Below are positions 23,556-29,894 of a stretch of DNA of 29,894 bases, piece by piece. A program made the position numbers and the translations under genes. Numbering within the stretch: position 1 is the stretch's first letter; each line of letters starts with the position of its first letter. Where the stretch lies: NCBI RefSeq assembly GCF_002387895.1, contig NZ_DGLI01000039.1, positions 1 through 29,894 on the forward strand. The letters run 5' to 3'. The notes under the pieces are model-generated. The model was not told the origin of the DNA. It searched no databases and saw only the letters and a program-made list of their open reading frames with translations. This DNA comes from Clostridium sp. UBA4548 (GTDB lineage Bacteria; Bacillota; Clostridia; Clostridiales; Clostridiaceae).

Positions 23556-24358
23556 TTAATTACTTTTTTTCTATATCTATAAATATCTCCGCCTGATTTA
23601 CTAACATGGTAAAAGGCTTCAAATCCTCGCTTTAACAATTCTTCCTTAGGCTTTCTCTTTCTATCATCTTCACCAATGCAATCAATGATATAACCACCAT
23701 TTTTAACAACCCTTGTTAACTCAGCAATTTCAGCATCATAATTATCCCCTACTACATGTCCAGACATTACAATATCAAAAGTATTATCCTCATATGGAAT
23801 TTTCTCTACTGTGCCATCTAAAACTACGACATTAAGAATATTCTCAGCCTTTATTTTATCACGTAAATATTCTCGTAGTGCATCTGTTGGCTCACTGGCA
23901 TAAACTCGTCTAGCCTTTTCAGCAGCAGCAAATGCAAGTCTTCCCGTGCCACTTCCAATGTCTAGAACAATCTTATCATTAAAATCAGCTAGCTCAAATA
24001 GAAGGTTCTTATCCCAATCATAGATATAATCACAGTTTTTATTCATCAGTTTAGGGTATACATAAACTATTGATGTTTCCATTTCCCCTATAACAAAAAC
24101 TTCTGCTTTGCGTACCTCTTGATGAGAAAGATTTTTAGGCACTTCAAGAGTTAACTTTTCAAGGAAAACTCTACACTCAGGGCACTTATGAAAAAAGTAC
24201 CACTTTACTGCCGGATTGTACTCTAGTGCTATTGCTAAATTTTTAGAAAAGTCCTTATCCCTTAAATGATTTTCACACATCATTCTAATAATCCATCTAT
24301 CCATAAGTAAAAACGAGTTGAATGAAAATTCCTCTGGCTTAATCCAGTTATAATTCAT
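23537..24358 (-). CDS. SAM-dependent methyltransferase with N-terminal Cys motif
   Basis: The 273-residue protein has an unusual N-terminal region of about 125 residues with HKCPECRVFLEKL (His57, Cys59, Cys62), possibly a metal site, then a SAM domain. That domain has motif I VLDIGSGTGRLAFAAAE (131-147), strand-2 Glu in VYASEPTD, IPYEDNTFDIVMSGHVVG and a short C-terminal strand. GGAGGA precedes the ATG. The last codons and stop lie within a repeated palindromic element, so the C-terminus may have been replaced by its insertion. The likely promoter is the two-box motif at 24517-24550. Substrate unknown. Confidence 0.87.
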   Translation of the reverse strand: MNYNWIKPEEFSFNSFLLMDRWIIRMMCENHLRDKDFSKNLAIALEYNPAVKWYFFHKCPECRVFLEKLTLEVPKNLSHQEVRKAEVFVIGEMETSIVYVYPKLMNKNCDYIYDWDKNLLFELADFNDKIVLDIGSGTGRLAFAAAEKARRVYASEPTDALREYLRDKIKAENILNVVVLDGTVEKIPYEDNTFDIVMSGHVVGDNYDAEIAELTRVVKNGGYIIDCIGEDDRKRKPKEELLKRGFEAFYHVSKSGGDIYRYRKKVIKVSESK

Positions 24359-24383
24359 ATACTATTCCTCCATTTATTGAGGG

Positions 24384-24440
24384 CTACAGCATATTCACCC
24401 TCCCATTATTTATAATAGAAAATCTAACATTATACTTCAT
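24384..24440 (-). CDS. Possible 18-codon leader peptide upstream of the methyltransferase
   Basis: An ATG at 24440 is preceded by GAAAGGGTGA at good spacing and opens 18 codons (MKYNVRFSIINNGRVNML) to a TAG at 24384, 25 nt before the methyltransferase start codon. The ribosome-binding context TTTTGAAAGGGTGAAT resembles the one before the phosphoesterase start at 19914. No known family; it may be a leader peptide, a remnant or chance. Confidence 0.3.
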   Translation of the reverse strand: MKYNVRFSIINNGRVNML

Positions 24441-24516
24441 ATCAATTCACCCTTTCAAAATAATATTTATTATCGCCATAGGCTTAAACAATGGAATAAT
24501 AAATTACTCCTAACTT

Positions 24517-24550
24517 ATTTTACCATGTAATTATTTGTAATGTATACCAT
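24517..24550 (-). promoter_or_regulatory. Two-box promoter-like motif, copy 2 (methyltransferase)
   Basis: On minus it reads ATGGTATA (24550-24543), 16 nt, then ATGGTAAAAT (24526-24517). The start codon it would serve lies about 160 nt downstream (24358). Confidence 0.6.
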
Positions 24551-24590
24551 AACTTATCAATACTTATGCAGTTTTTGATTATAGTTTGAA

Positions 24591-24645
24591 ATTAATAAGA
24601 GAAGAAAACATTTCATGAAAATTAATGTTTTCTTCCCTTATTAAT
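24591..24645. terminator. Terminator downstream of the AraC-VOC gene
   Basis: A 22-bp stem with one mismatch (24591-24612 with 24624-24645) and an 11-nt loop lies about 165 nt past the AraC-VOC stop. The arms contain GAAGAAAACA and its inverse, shared with the hairpin at 25861-25906. The T-run is interrupted (TTATTAATTT on minus). Confidence 0.6.
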
Positions 24646-24809
24646 AGATTTAAGCTAAATACTTAATATTTCTTATAGCAAAAATTTTATGATAGCTTAC
24701 TCATGTTTTCTAAATAACATATTATTACTCTTATTCCACATTGCTTTAAAAACTTAATGGTAACAAATTAAATAAACTTAGCTACATATTAACATTAAAG
24801 CTCCTTTTA

Positions 24810-25604
24810 TTAAGTTGTTTCAAAAAAACGTAGTCTACAGCCATCAATAGTTGTAACACTGCATTCCTTTGCTCCCCATGGTTCTTCTTCAATGTCTGAA
24901 ATCTGATCCCACCCATTTTCTTTAACAAACTTGTGAAAAGCTTCAATTCCTTCAATCATTAGAAATCCAGCCACATCCTTTACTGGTTCTCCTTTGAATA
25001 AATGAAATCCTCTAAATGGAGTTATGTGAGCAACCGCTACTTCATCTGGATAATCGTGAACACAACCATAATTTCCACTCCCATCACTATACCTTGAAAC
25101 CACGGCTCCATACCAGCCAAGGACTTCTTCAAACCATTTTACTGTTTTGTCCATATCTTTTGTAAAATATACTGGTCCATTCTCTCTAACAACATAACCT
25201 CTTTCAGCGAATTTACTCATTTTATTAAACCTCTCTTTCTCAATAAGTTGGAAGTTTATTTTAGGATAAGCATTAAGATCAATGAAAGTATCACGAGCTG
25301 CTGAAGGCGTTACCCCATAAAGCTTACTAAAGGCACGAGAAAAGGCTGATGCAGATTCATAGCCATACTTAAGAGCAATATCAATTATTTTTAACTCACT
25401 ACCTTTAATATCATAAGCTGCAAGTGTAAGCCTTCTTTTGCGAATATACTCACCCAAGGATATGTGAGTCAAAAATGAGAATATACGTTGAAATTCCCAT
25501 GTTGAGCATCCAACTAACCTAGCAGCCACATTAAAATTAATAGTTCCCGTTAAATTACTTTCTATATAGTCCATTGCAATATTCATACCCTTTTGCCAAT
25601 CCAT
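24810..25604 (-). CDS. AraC-type regulator fused to a VOC/glyoxalase-fold domain
   Basis: The 264-residue protein has two parts. Residues 5-105 are an AraC/XylS DNA-binding domain with two helix-turn-helix units: INFNVAARLVGCSTWEFQR, and IIDIALKYGYESASAFSRAF followed by YGVTPSAARD. Residues about 140-264 are a VOC (glyoxalase/bleomycin-resistance) fold: YFTKDMDKTVKWFEEVLGW, AVAHITPFRGFHLF, and GAKECSVTTIDGCRLRFFE. The more usual C-terminal partner of this N-terminal AraC type is a GyrI-like effector domain, so a VOC effector domain is unusual. It probably senses a small molecule and regulates transcription. AGGAGGTG precedes the ATG. Three TGCAT repeats and a two-box promoter lie upstream. 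Confidence 0.88.
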   Translation of the reverse strand: MDWQKGMNIAMDYIESNLTGTINFNVAARLVGCSTWEFQRIFSFLTHISLGEYIRKRRLTLAAYDIKGSELKIIDIALKYGYESASAFSRAFSKLYGVTPSAARDTFIDLNAYPKINFQLIEKERFNKMSKFAERGYVVRENGPVYFTKDMDKTVKWFEEVLGWYGAVVSRYSDGSGNYGCVHDYPDEVAVAHITPFRGFHLFKGEPVKDVAGFLMIEGIEAFHKFVKENGWDQISDIEEEPWGAKECSVTTIDGCRLRFFETT

Positions 25605-25652
25605 TTTTTCACCTCCTAATCCTATTATAAAGAAACAGTTTTATTCTTACTT

Positions 25653-25676
25653 TGCATTTTATGCATTCTTCTGCAT
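25653..25676. promoter_or_regulatory. Three TGCAT repeats near helical phasing
   Basis: TGCAT occurs at 25653, 25662 and 25672, starts 9 and 10 nt apart, about 50-70 nt before the AraC-VOC start codon. The spacing approximates one helical turn and could be a site for autoregulation. Confidence 0.35.
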
Positions 25677-25781
25677 ACTAATAGCATAGATAATTTCTTC
25701 ATGAATCTTCTAAATTAAATTATAAGCATCCTAAAATGTACTTTTATCTTTTACAGCACAAAGTATAGCTAAGTCTAATTA

Positions 25782-25815
25782 ATTTTATCACATTTTTACT
25801 TTAGACTTATACCAT
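25782..25815 (-). promoter_or_regulatory. Two-box promoter-like motif, copy 3 (AraC-VOC)
   Basis: On minus it reads ATGGTATAA (25815-25807), 15 nt, then GTGATAAAAT (25791-25782). The leader to the AraC-VOC start is about 175 nt. Confidence 0.55.
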
Positions 25816-25860
25816 AAAATTGCTATCACTTTTTATTAACTTTATCTTATTTGCCAATTT

Positions 25861-25906
25861 AAAGGAGAAGAAAACACGGTAATATATTAATGTTTTCTCC
25901 TCCTTT
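25861..25906. terminator. Hairpin downstream of the ABC-2 permease gene
   Basis: AAAGGAGAAGAAAACA (25861-25876) pairs with TGTTTTCTCCTCCTTT (25891-25906) with one mismatch, about 25 nt past the permease stop. It resembles the hairpin at 24591-24645 in its GAAAACA arm. Tails are weakly T-rich on both strands. Confidence 0.6.
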
Positions 25907-25930
25907 TATGATTTATCTATATAGTCATTT

Positions 25931-26710
25931 TTAACATTGTGAATATGAATCTAATTCTCTTTTATATCCATACTTATATATTAACAGTAAGCCAGCTATA
26001 GTTAAAATTAGATCATATAATATTGCGTTCAATGTTCCTAATCTATAGCTTAAATTGAACAACTTAGTAATATCAGTGTATATCATATTATTTATTGAAA
26101 GCTTATTAAAGAAAATCCCTGTAATAAATACATAAAATGTAGGTAGTATATAAGCAATAATCTTATTATTAAAAGCTATTGTTGCCCCAAGGATAAAAGT
26201 TGAAAAAGCAGCTACTGAAATGGATAAACATAATATTACAAAAGCTATATATCCAATTTTAGAAATATGATATATATTTCCATAAGGTCCTAAATGAGGT
26301 ATATACATTGGATCTGTATTAGTAAGTCCAAATTTGAGTATAAAGCATAACGCTACTATGATGTAGCTAACTGAAAATACAACAAAGTTTACTATTGCAT
26401 TCACAGCTATTTTAACTACATAATAAGTTTTTAAGCTTATTACATCTAATAATTTGCATAAAAAACCTGTGTCCTTATCTTTCATAATAGAGGTAGCGTA
26501 AATAAATCCAACTATCACTGGTGTAAATATATATATATAAGACCTTTGATAAATTCTAACAAAATAATCTACTCCATTAATAACCTCTGGTTCATAGACC
26601 ACTTTATTTAAATAATGTATAGATAAAAGTGTTATAATTGCTATCATAGAAATTATAGTTATCCATGATAGTAAAGCCCTTTTCAGTTCTAACTTAAAAT
26701 AAGTCTTCAT
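25931..26710 (-). CDS. ABC-2 type membrane permease subunit
   Basis: The 259-residue protein has six predicted membrane helices (about residues 14-34, 58-78, 100-125, 150-175, 180-200, 228-248) and a basic N-terminus (KTYFKLELKRALLSW) of the kind found in ABC-2 permeases. No ATPase subunit is encoded in the window. GGGGGAG precedes the ATG. The gene lies 12 nt after the anti-sigma gene, so it is the third gene of the sigma operon. It could export a lipid or peptide, or contribute to signal sensing; the sequence does not decide. Confidence 0.75.
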   Translation of the reverse strand: MKTYFKLELKRALLSWITIISMIAIITLLSIHYLNKVVYEPEVINGVDYFVRIYQRSYIYIFTPVIVGFIYATSIMKDKDTGFLCKLLDVISLKTYYVVKIAVNAIVNFVVFSVSYIIVALCFILKFGLTNTDPMYIPHLGPYGNIYHISKIGYIAFVILCLSISVAAFSTFILGATIAFNNKIIAYILPTFYVFITGIFFNKLSINNMIYTDITKLFNLSYRLGTLNAILYDLILTIAGLLLIYKYGYKRELDSYSQC

Positions 26711-26722
26711 ATAAAACTCCCC

Positions 26723-27715
26723 CTAGTATTTATCAGCTACAGCCCCAATAGTAGCTGCTTTTATATAATTCAAATTCTTTAAGGCTTTTAATGTTTCCAC
26801 ATCTCCACTTACTACTACGCCAATAATTCTTAAATCTTCTTTATTAATTTCAGTTTTTCCACCACTTAATACTTTGAATAAACTTTTATATCTATAATTC
26901 GCATCTTTATTTGAGTTTCCACGGATTATTGAATTAATAAATCTTTCTTCCGGTTTTTTTATTTCTTTTCCTTGATTATCCAAAGCTTTTATGCCATATA
27001 CCTCATCTTCTTCTAGTATTGATTTTGACAAATTACCTTTATCATTCTTATCTAGAGTGTCTACCCAATACCAATTTAAAGTTATACCTTCTGGTACCAA
27101 CGCTTTAGCTTCTTCAAGGCTATAGCTCTTATCAAAAGACAGGGATATTTCAATAAGCTTATCTTTTTCTATGTTATTAAGTTCCTCTAAATCATTAATG
27201 TGCTTATCATAGCTTATTGAAGGATGGTAAAATTTCATAACCCTTTTCCCTGCTTTGTTGTATCTCCTCATTTCTTCTAGCTCCTTAAAGCTTTCCCCTT
27301 TACTATCAAACAAATGATATCCCAAATCTCCATAGATGCCATTAATTAGGGGCATATAAGAATAATCTTCTTTAAAAACACCATCCACTATTGGCTTTTC
27401 TCCTAAAAATCTATACCTTGGGTACTCAATCTCTCCAATCATTATTCTATCATCTGCTTGTGTATTTCCCATATAAGCATTAGGCATCGCTACTTGAAAC
27501 CAAGTATGTAATTCATTTAATTTCTTGTTACTTACATGATTTAAAATAAAACTGTTTACAATTAATAATGCAGCACTTAAAGTTATAAATATCATTAAGC
27601 TTATGATTATGTTTCTTATTATAGAAAAAGTCTTGGCTCTTTTAATAGTGTTATTAAAACTAGGTTCCTCTTTCATCTCAAATAACTCTTTTAATTTTTC
27701 TTCATCACTTTTCAA
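26723..27715 (-). CDS. Membrane anti-sigma factor (Sigma_reg_N/Sigma_reg_C type)
   Basis: The 330-residue protein has a short cytoplasmic N-terminus (LKELFEMKEEPSFNNTIKRA) that should bind the sigma factor, one membrane helix (about 36-58) and a large extracytoplasmic domain. That domain includes SFDKSYSLEEAKALVP and RIIGVVVSGDVETLKALKN, resembling the Sigma_reg_C domain of membrane anti-sigma factors. No zinc-binding HxxxCxxC motif is present. It starts at TTG after GGAGGG, overlapping the last 11 nt of the sigma gene, so translation is coupled. Its role is to hold the sigma factor inactive until an envelope signal. Confidence 0.85.
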   Translation of the reverse strand: MKSDEEKLKELFEMKEEPSFNNTIKRAKTFSIIRNIIISLMIFITLSAALLIVNSFILNHVSNKKLNELHTWFQVAMPNAYMGNTQADDRIMIGEIEYPRYRFLGEKPIVDGVFKEDYSYMPLINGIYGDLGYHLFDSKGESFKELEEMRRYNKAGKRVMKFYHPSISYDKHINDLEELNNIEKDKLIEISLSFDKSYSLEEAKALVPEGITLNWYWVDTLDKNDKGNLSKSILEEDEVYGIKALDNQGKEIKKPEERFINSIIRGNSNKDANYRYKSLFKVLSGGKTEINKEDLRIIGVVVSGDVETLKALKNLNYIKAATIGAVADKY

Positions 27716-28217
27716 AATTATCCCTCCAAACCTTTTTAAATTGTTCCCTAGCCCTAAAGAGATAGGTTTTTACTGTGTTCTCATTAATATCTAAAATTTC
27801 AGCTATTTCTTTGTAAGACAATCCCATGTCATACTTAAATACCAATAAATTCTTTTGTACTTCACTTATTGAACTTAAACATTTTAGAATTTCTTCTTTT
27901 TTCTCTAAATCTAGTATGAAATCTTCTACTAACTTATCTTCTCTTAGACTTTCCTTAAAAATATCCTCATGGAGACTAAGCTGAATATGCCTGTTATTTT
28001 TTCTGCATAAATCGTAATATTTGTTGATTGCTACCTTAAAGAGCCAGGAGGATAACTTTTCAGTCTGTATCCCATCTATATATTTTAATGCTTTATAGAA
28101 GGTATCTTGAACAATGTCCTCAGCATTTGCTTCACTACATCCAAGCTTAATTAAATATTTATATATGAGATTCATCTTCTTCTCAAACATCTCATTAATT
28201 AATTCATTGCTCATCAT
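27705..28217 (-). CDS. ECF-type RNA polymerase sigma factor
   Basis: The 170-residue protein has region 2 (about 20-85: EDIVQDTFYKALKYI, SWLFKVAINKYYDLCRK) and region 4 (about 105-165: LSYKEIAEILDINENTVKTY, LFRAREQFKK) but no regions 1 or 3, as in ECF sigma factors. It should direct RNA polymerase to a small regulon, probably including its own operon with the anti-sigma gene and permease. Two adjacent ATGs at 28217 and 28214 follow AAGGGGGAT; the second has the better spacing. A palindromic element begins 28 bp upstream of the start. Confidence 0.92.
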   Translation of the reverse strand: MMSNELINEMFEKKMNLIYKYLIKLGCSEANAEDIVQDTFYKALKYIDGIQTEKLSSWLFKVAINKYYDLCRKNNRHIQLSLHEDIFKESLREDKLVEDFILDLEKKEEILKCLSSISEVQKNLLVFKYDMGLSYKEIAEILDINENTVKTYLFRAREQFKKVWRDNFEK

Positions 28218-28245
28218 ATCCCCCTTCCATAAAGTTAGTTAATTA

Positions 28246-28403
28246 GGCATCTGAAAATAAATAACAAGTCATAGATGTGAAGACTATTTTGTGATAGACA
28301 AGGAAACAGGTTCCGCAGATAGTGGATCTATCAAAGGGTTCTGTTGACGCAGTATAGCACAAAATAGACTAGCAGATTGACTTACTTATTTTTTGAAGAT
28401 GCC
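28246..28403 (-). repeat. Palindromic dispersed element, copy 2
   Basis: This 158-bp element is the inverse-oriented counterpart of 23384-23555. Ends GGCATCT (28246-28252) and AGATGCC (28397-28403) are perfect inverse copies. Inner arms CTATTTTGTG (28284-28293) and CACAAAATAG (28358-28367) pair. A central hairpin GATAG/CTATC lies around 28318-28332. It lacks the extra small hairpin of copy 1. It occupies the 5' flank of the sigma gene. No coding capacity. Confidence 0.85.
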
Positions 28404-28796
28404 TTATTTGTTTCTGAAGTACTTCTATTATTAAGACGTTCAGCTAGCAAATATGTATACATTAATTTTACACTAAATAAAAAATCTACCAAATATTTTC
28501 TATATAATCCATATGAACGTTATATAAACATGCGGCAAATCTTTAAATATATTTTTAGTGAAAGGAAGTTGTCCGTCAAAAGGTTAAACACTGTTTTAAA
28601 TTGATTCTTTTCAAACTCCTAAGCATTAAATATCAAAGCTATCTATTAGGGTAGAGCTTTTAATTTTTTATAGACTCATACAGTTCTAAGCCTTTTTATC
28701 TTTATAAATTATTGTTCATTTTATAATACTTTCTGCTCCTAATAAATATTGGTTTGAAAATCCAAGTTTACAATTGTATATAATTTTGTTAAATAC

Positions 28797-28825
28797 TTGG
28801 AATATGTAAATATTTTCTGTATAAT
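28797..28825 (+). promoter_or_regulatory. Promoter of the plus-strand methyltransferase
   Basis: TTGGAA (28797-28802), 17 nt, then a perfect TATAAT (28820-28825), about 60 nt before the ATG at 28885. A second TATAAT at 28779-28784 with TTGAAA 19 nt upstream is a weaker alternative. Confidence 0.75.
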
Positions 28826-28884
28826 TTAAAATAAAACTTTTGATATTTCCAAGGGAATATCGCTTAGGGGATAGGGGGATACTT

Positions 28885-29652
28885 ATGAAGCTAGATGAGC
28901 TATATGAACGTTTTGAAGAGGATAAAAGATTAAATACAAATAAGGCTAATAGTATAGAGTTTTTAACTTCCATATCATATACTGATAAATACTTAAAGGA
29001 AGGTATGAAGATTCTTGATATAGGAGCTGGTACTGGAGCCTATAGCATTTACTATGCAAGTAAAGGCTATGATGTAACTGCTGTTGAACCGGTGAAAAGA
29101 AATCTAGAGGTTATTAAAGCTAAGGCACTAGATAAAAATCTTAAAATTAACATTCAGCAAGGTAATGCATTAGACTTATCTCATTTGCCATCAGAAAGTT
29201 TTGATGTTGTTTTATGTTTTGGACCACTTTATCATGTGGATACTGATGAGAAAAAACTAAAGTGCATTGAAGAAACTAAAAGAGTTTGCAAGAAAAATGG
29301 AAAGATATTTTATGCTTACTTATCAAATGATATGGTATTCATAACTGAGTCAATGCTTTACAACAAAGAGTATTTAGGTGGACCTCATTATGACCATAAT
29401 ACTTTTAAATTAACTGATATGCCCTTTTGTTTTATGACTGTTGATCGCATGGTGCACTTAATGGAATTATCAAAGCTAAAAGAAGTGAAACATTTTGCAG
29501 CAGACGGATTATCTGAGCTATTGAGTGAAAAAATAAATACCTTTAATGGGGAACAGTTCAAAGAATGGTTTAGGTTCCATCTTTACACCTGTGAAAAGAA
29601 AGAACTTTTAGGCTATAGCAATCATATAGTTTTTATTGCTGAGAAACAGTAA
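28885..29652 (+). CDS. Class I SAM-dependent methyltransferase
   Basis: The 255-residue protein is the only complete plus-strand gene in the window. It has motif I ILDIGAGTGAYSIYYASKG (43-61), strand-2 Glu in VTAVEPVKRN, a motif-II-like QQGNALDLSHLP, and FDVVLCFGPLYHVDTDEKK as motif IV and post-motif. CFGPLYH is a recognisable signature of a clostridial/bacillar subgroup of unknown substrate. I start it at 28885 because AGGGGG lies 6 nt upstream; a reading from 28840 would include the ribosome binding site as coding. A good sigma-A type promoter precedes it. Confidence 0.9.
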   Translation: MKLDELYERFEEDKRLNTNKANSIEFLTSISYTDKYLKEGMKILDIGAGTGAYSIYYASKGYDVTAVEPVKRNLEVIKAKALDKNLKINIQQGNALDLSHLPSESFDVVLCFGPLYHVDTDEKKLKCIEETKRVCKKNGKIFYAYLSNDMVFITESMLYNKEYLGGPHYDHNTFKLTDMPFCFMTVDRMVHLMELSKLKEVKHFAADGLSELLSEKINTFNGEQFKEWFRFHLYTCEKKELLGYSNHIVFIAEKQ

Positions 29653-29787
29653 TAAAATTAAAAATATATCTTTTATAAATATATAAATCAAAGTTGAATT
29701 TCGTGGTTTTCCATATATATTTGTATGATGAAAATTTATTTTTTATCTTCAAAAGGTCTTAATAGAGACAATATAATGGTTGTATAT

Positions 29788-29809
29788 AAATCAATGTTGA
29801 CATTGATTT
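29788..29809 (+). terminator. Possible terminator of the plus-strand methyltransferase
   Basis: AAATCAATG pairs with CATTGATTT (9 bp) around a 4-nt loop, 135 nt past the stop. It is followed by TACATAATT rather than a clean T-run. The rest of 29653-29894 shows no gene. Confidence 0.4.
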
Positions 29810-29894
29810 TACATAATTAAAGGTAATTTTTATGACTTCCGCTAATATGATTACCATAAATTCATATAAAAAAAGAGTCTGTAAAATAATTTGT

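Larger units (their letters stand above)
24359..24809. other. Intergenic region: AraC-gene terminator, two-box promoter, leader
   Basis: This 451-nt gap holds the long hairpin at 24591-24645, the two-box motif at 24517-24550, and a leader of about 155 nt with a possible 18-codon ORF (24384-24440). Nothing is recognised between 24646 and 24809. Confidence 0.5.
25605..25930. other. Intergenic region upstream of the AraC-VOC gene
   Basis: This 326-nt gap contains the hairpin at 25861-25906, the two-box motif at 25782-25815 and TGCAT repeats at 25653-25676. A 25-codon ATG frame in the leader lacks a good ribosome binding site. Confidence 0.5.
28218..28884. other. Divergent intergenic region between the sigma operon and the last methyltransferase
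   Basis: The gap holds palindromic element copy 2 (28246-28403) and the promoter of the plus-strand gene (28797-28825). Between 28404 and 28750 I see only AT-rich sequence without a supported gene. The sigma promoter must lie in or beyond the element. Confidence 0.5.

Noticed and set aside
139..24358. Integron-like gene cassette array
   Set aside because: The gene content is cassette-like, but there is no integrase and no attC-like repeat between the genes; the palindromic element occurs at only two of the junctions.
25700..25710. 25-codon basic ORF in the AraC-VOC leader
   Set aside because: It lacks a convincing ribosome binding site and overlaps the TGCAT repeats, which explain part of its sequence.
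28377..28604. 75-codon plus-strand ORF overlapping element copy 2
   Set aside because: It has no ribosome binding site, overlaps the repeat, and its residues look like translated AT-rich DNA.
28716..28973. 85-codon minus-strand ORF overlapping the last methyltransferase and its promoter
   Set aside because: It is antisense to the methyltransferase start and has no ribosome binding site or recognisable motif.
1..29894. tRNA, rRNA, CRISPR array, insertion sequence or known riboswitch
   Set aside because: None could be recognised by reading both strands; a covariance-model scan was not possible here.

Overview
The base composition is very AT-rich, Shine-Dalgarno sites are strong (AGGAGG/GGGGG type), TTG starts are frequent and the families present are typical of low-GC Firmicutes. 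Together these suggest the chromosome of a Clostridium-like bacterium; the species cannot be fixed from the sequence. Nearly everything from 139 to 28217 is on the minus strand. Only the last gene (28885-29652) and a possible gene fragment at the left edge read on plus. I see no rRNA, tRNA, CRISPR array, integrase or transposase.

Layout. 139-4622: five GNAT acetyltransferases with a SAM methyltransferase, a small membrane protein and a small cysteine-rich protein. 4846-7463: a short M1-type metallopeptidase, a decayed DinB gene and an atypical methyltransferase. 7777-11504: the glutamate symporter gltS behind a GlnK/GlnL-type two-component system, the one clear physiological module. 11879-18930: single-gene units including a MazG-like pyrophosphohydrolase, NUDIX hydrolase, GNAT, small alpha/beta hydrolase, three methyltransferases, a P-loop kinase-like protein, a broken GrpB gene, an HExxH protein and a DnaQ-like exonuclease. 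19003-25604: a metallophosphoesterase, an Ntn (choloylglycine-hydrolase type) amidase, two methyltransferases with Cys motifs, an AadA-like nucleotidyltransferase and an AraC-VOC fusion regulator. 25931-28217: an ECF sigma factor, its membrane anti-sigma factor and an ABC-2 permease as a three-gene operon. 28885-29652: a further methyltransferase on plus.

The window is an accessory-type region rich in small modifying and housecleaning enzymes: eight class I methyltransferases and six GNATs, mostly of unknown substrate, each with its own ribosome binding site and often its own terminator. Two genes are visibly decayed, which suggests turnover.

The most interesting non-coding signals are two. 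First, a pair of about 160-170 bp palindromic elements in opposite orientation (23384-23555 and 28246-28403) whose arms carry compensatory differences; one supplies the stop codon of a methyltransferase gene and the other lies just upstream of the sigma factor. Second, a two-box promoter-like motif of identical 34-bp footprint occurs three times (20060, 24517, 25782), upstream of the phosphoesterase, a methyltransferase and the AraC-VOC gene.
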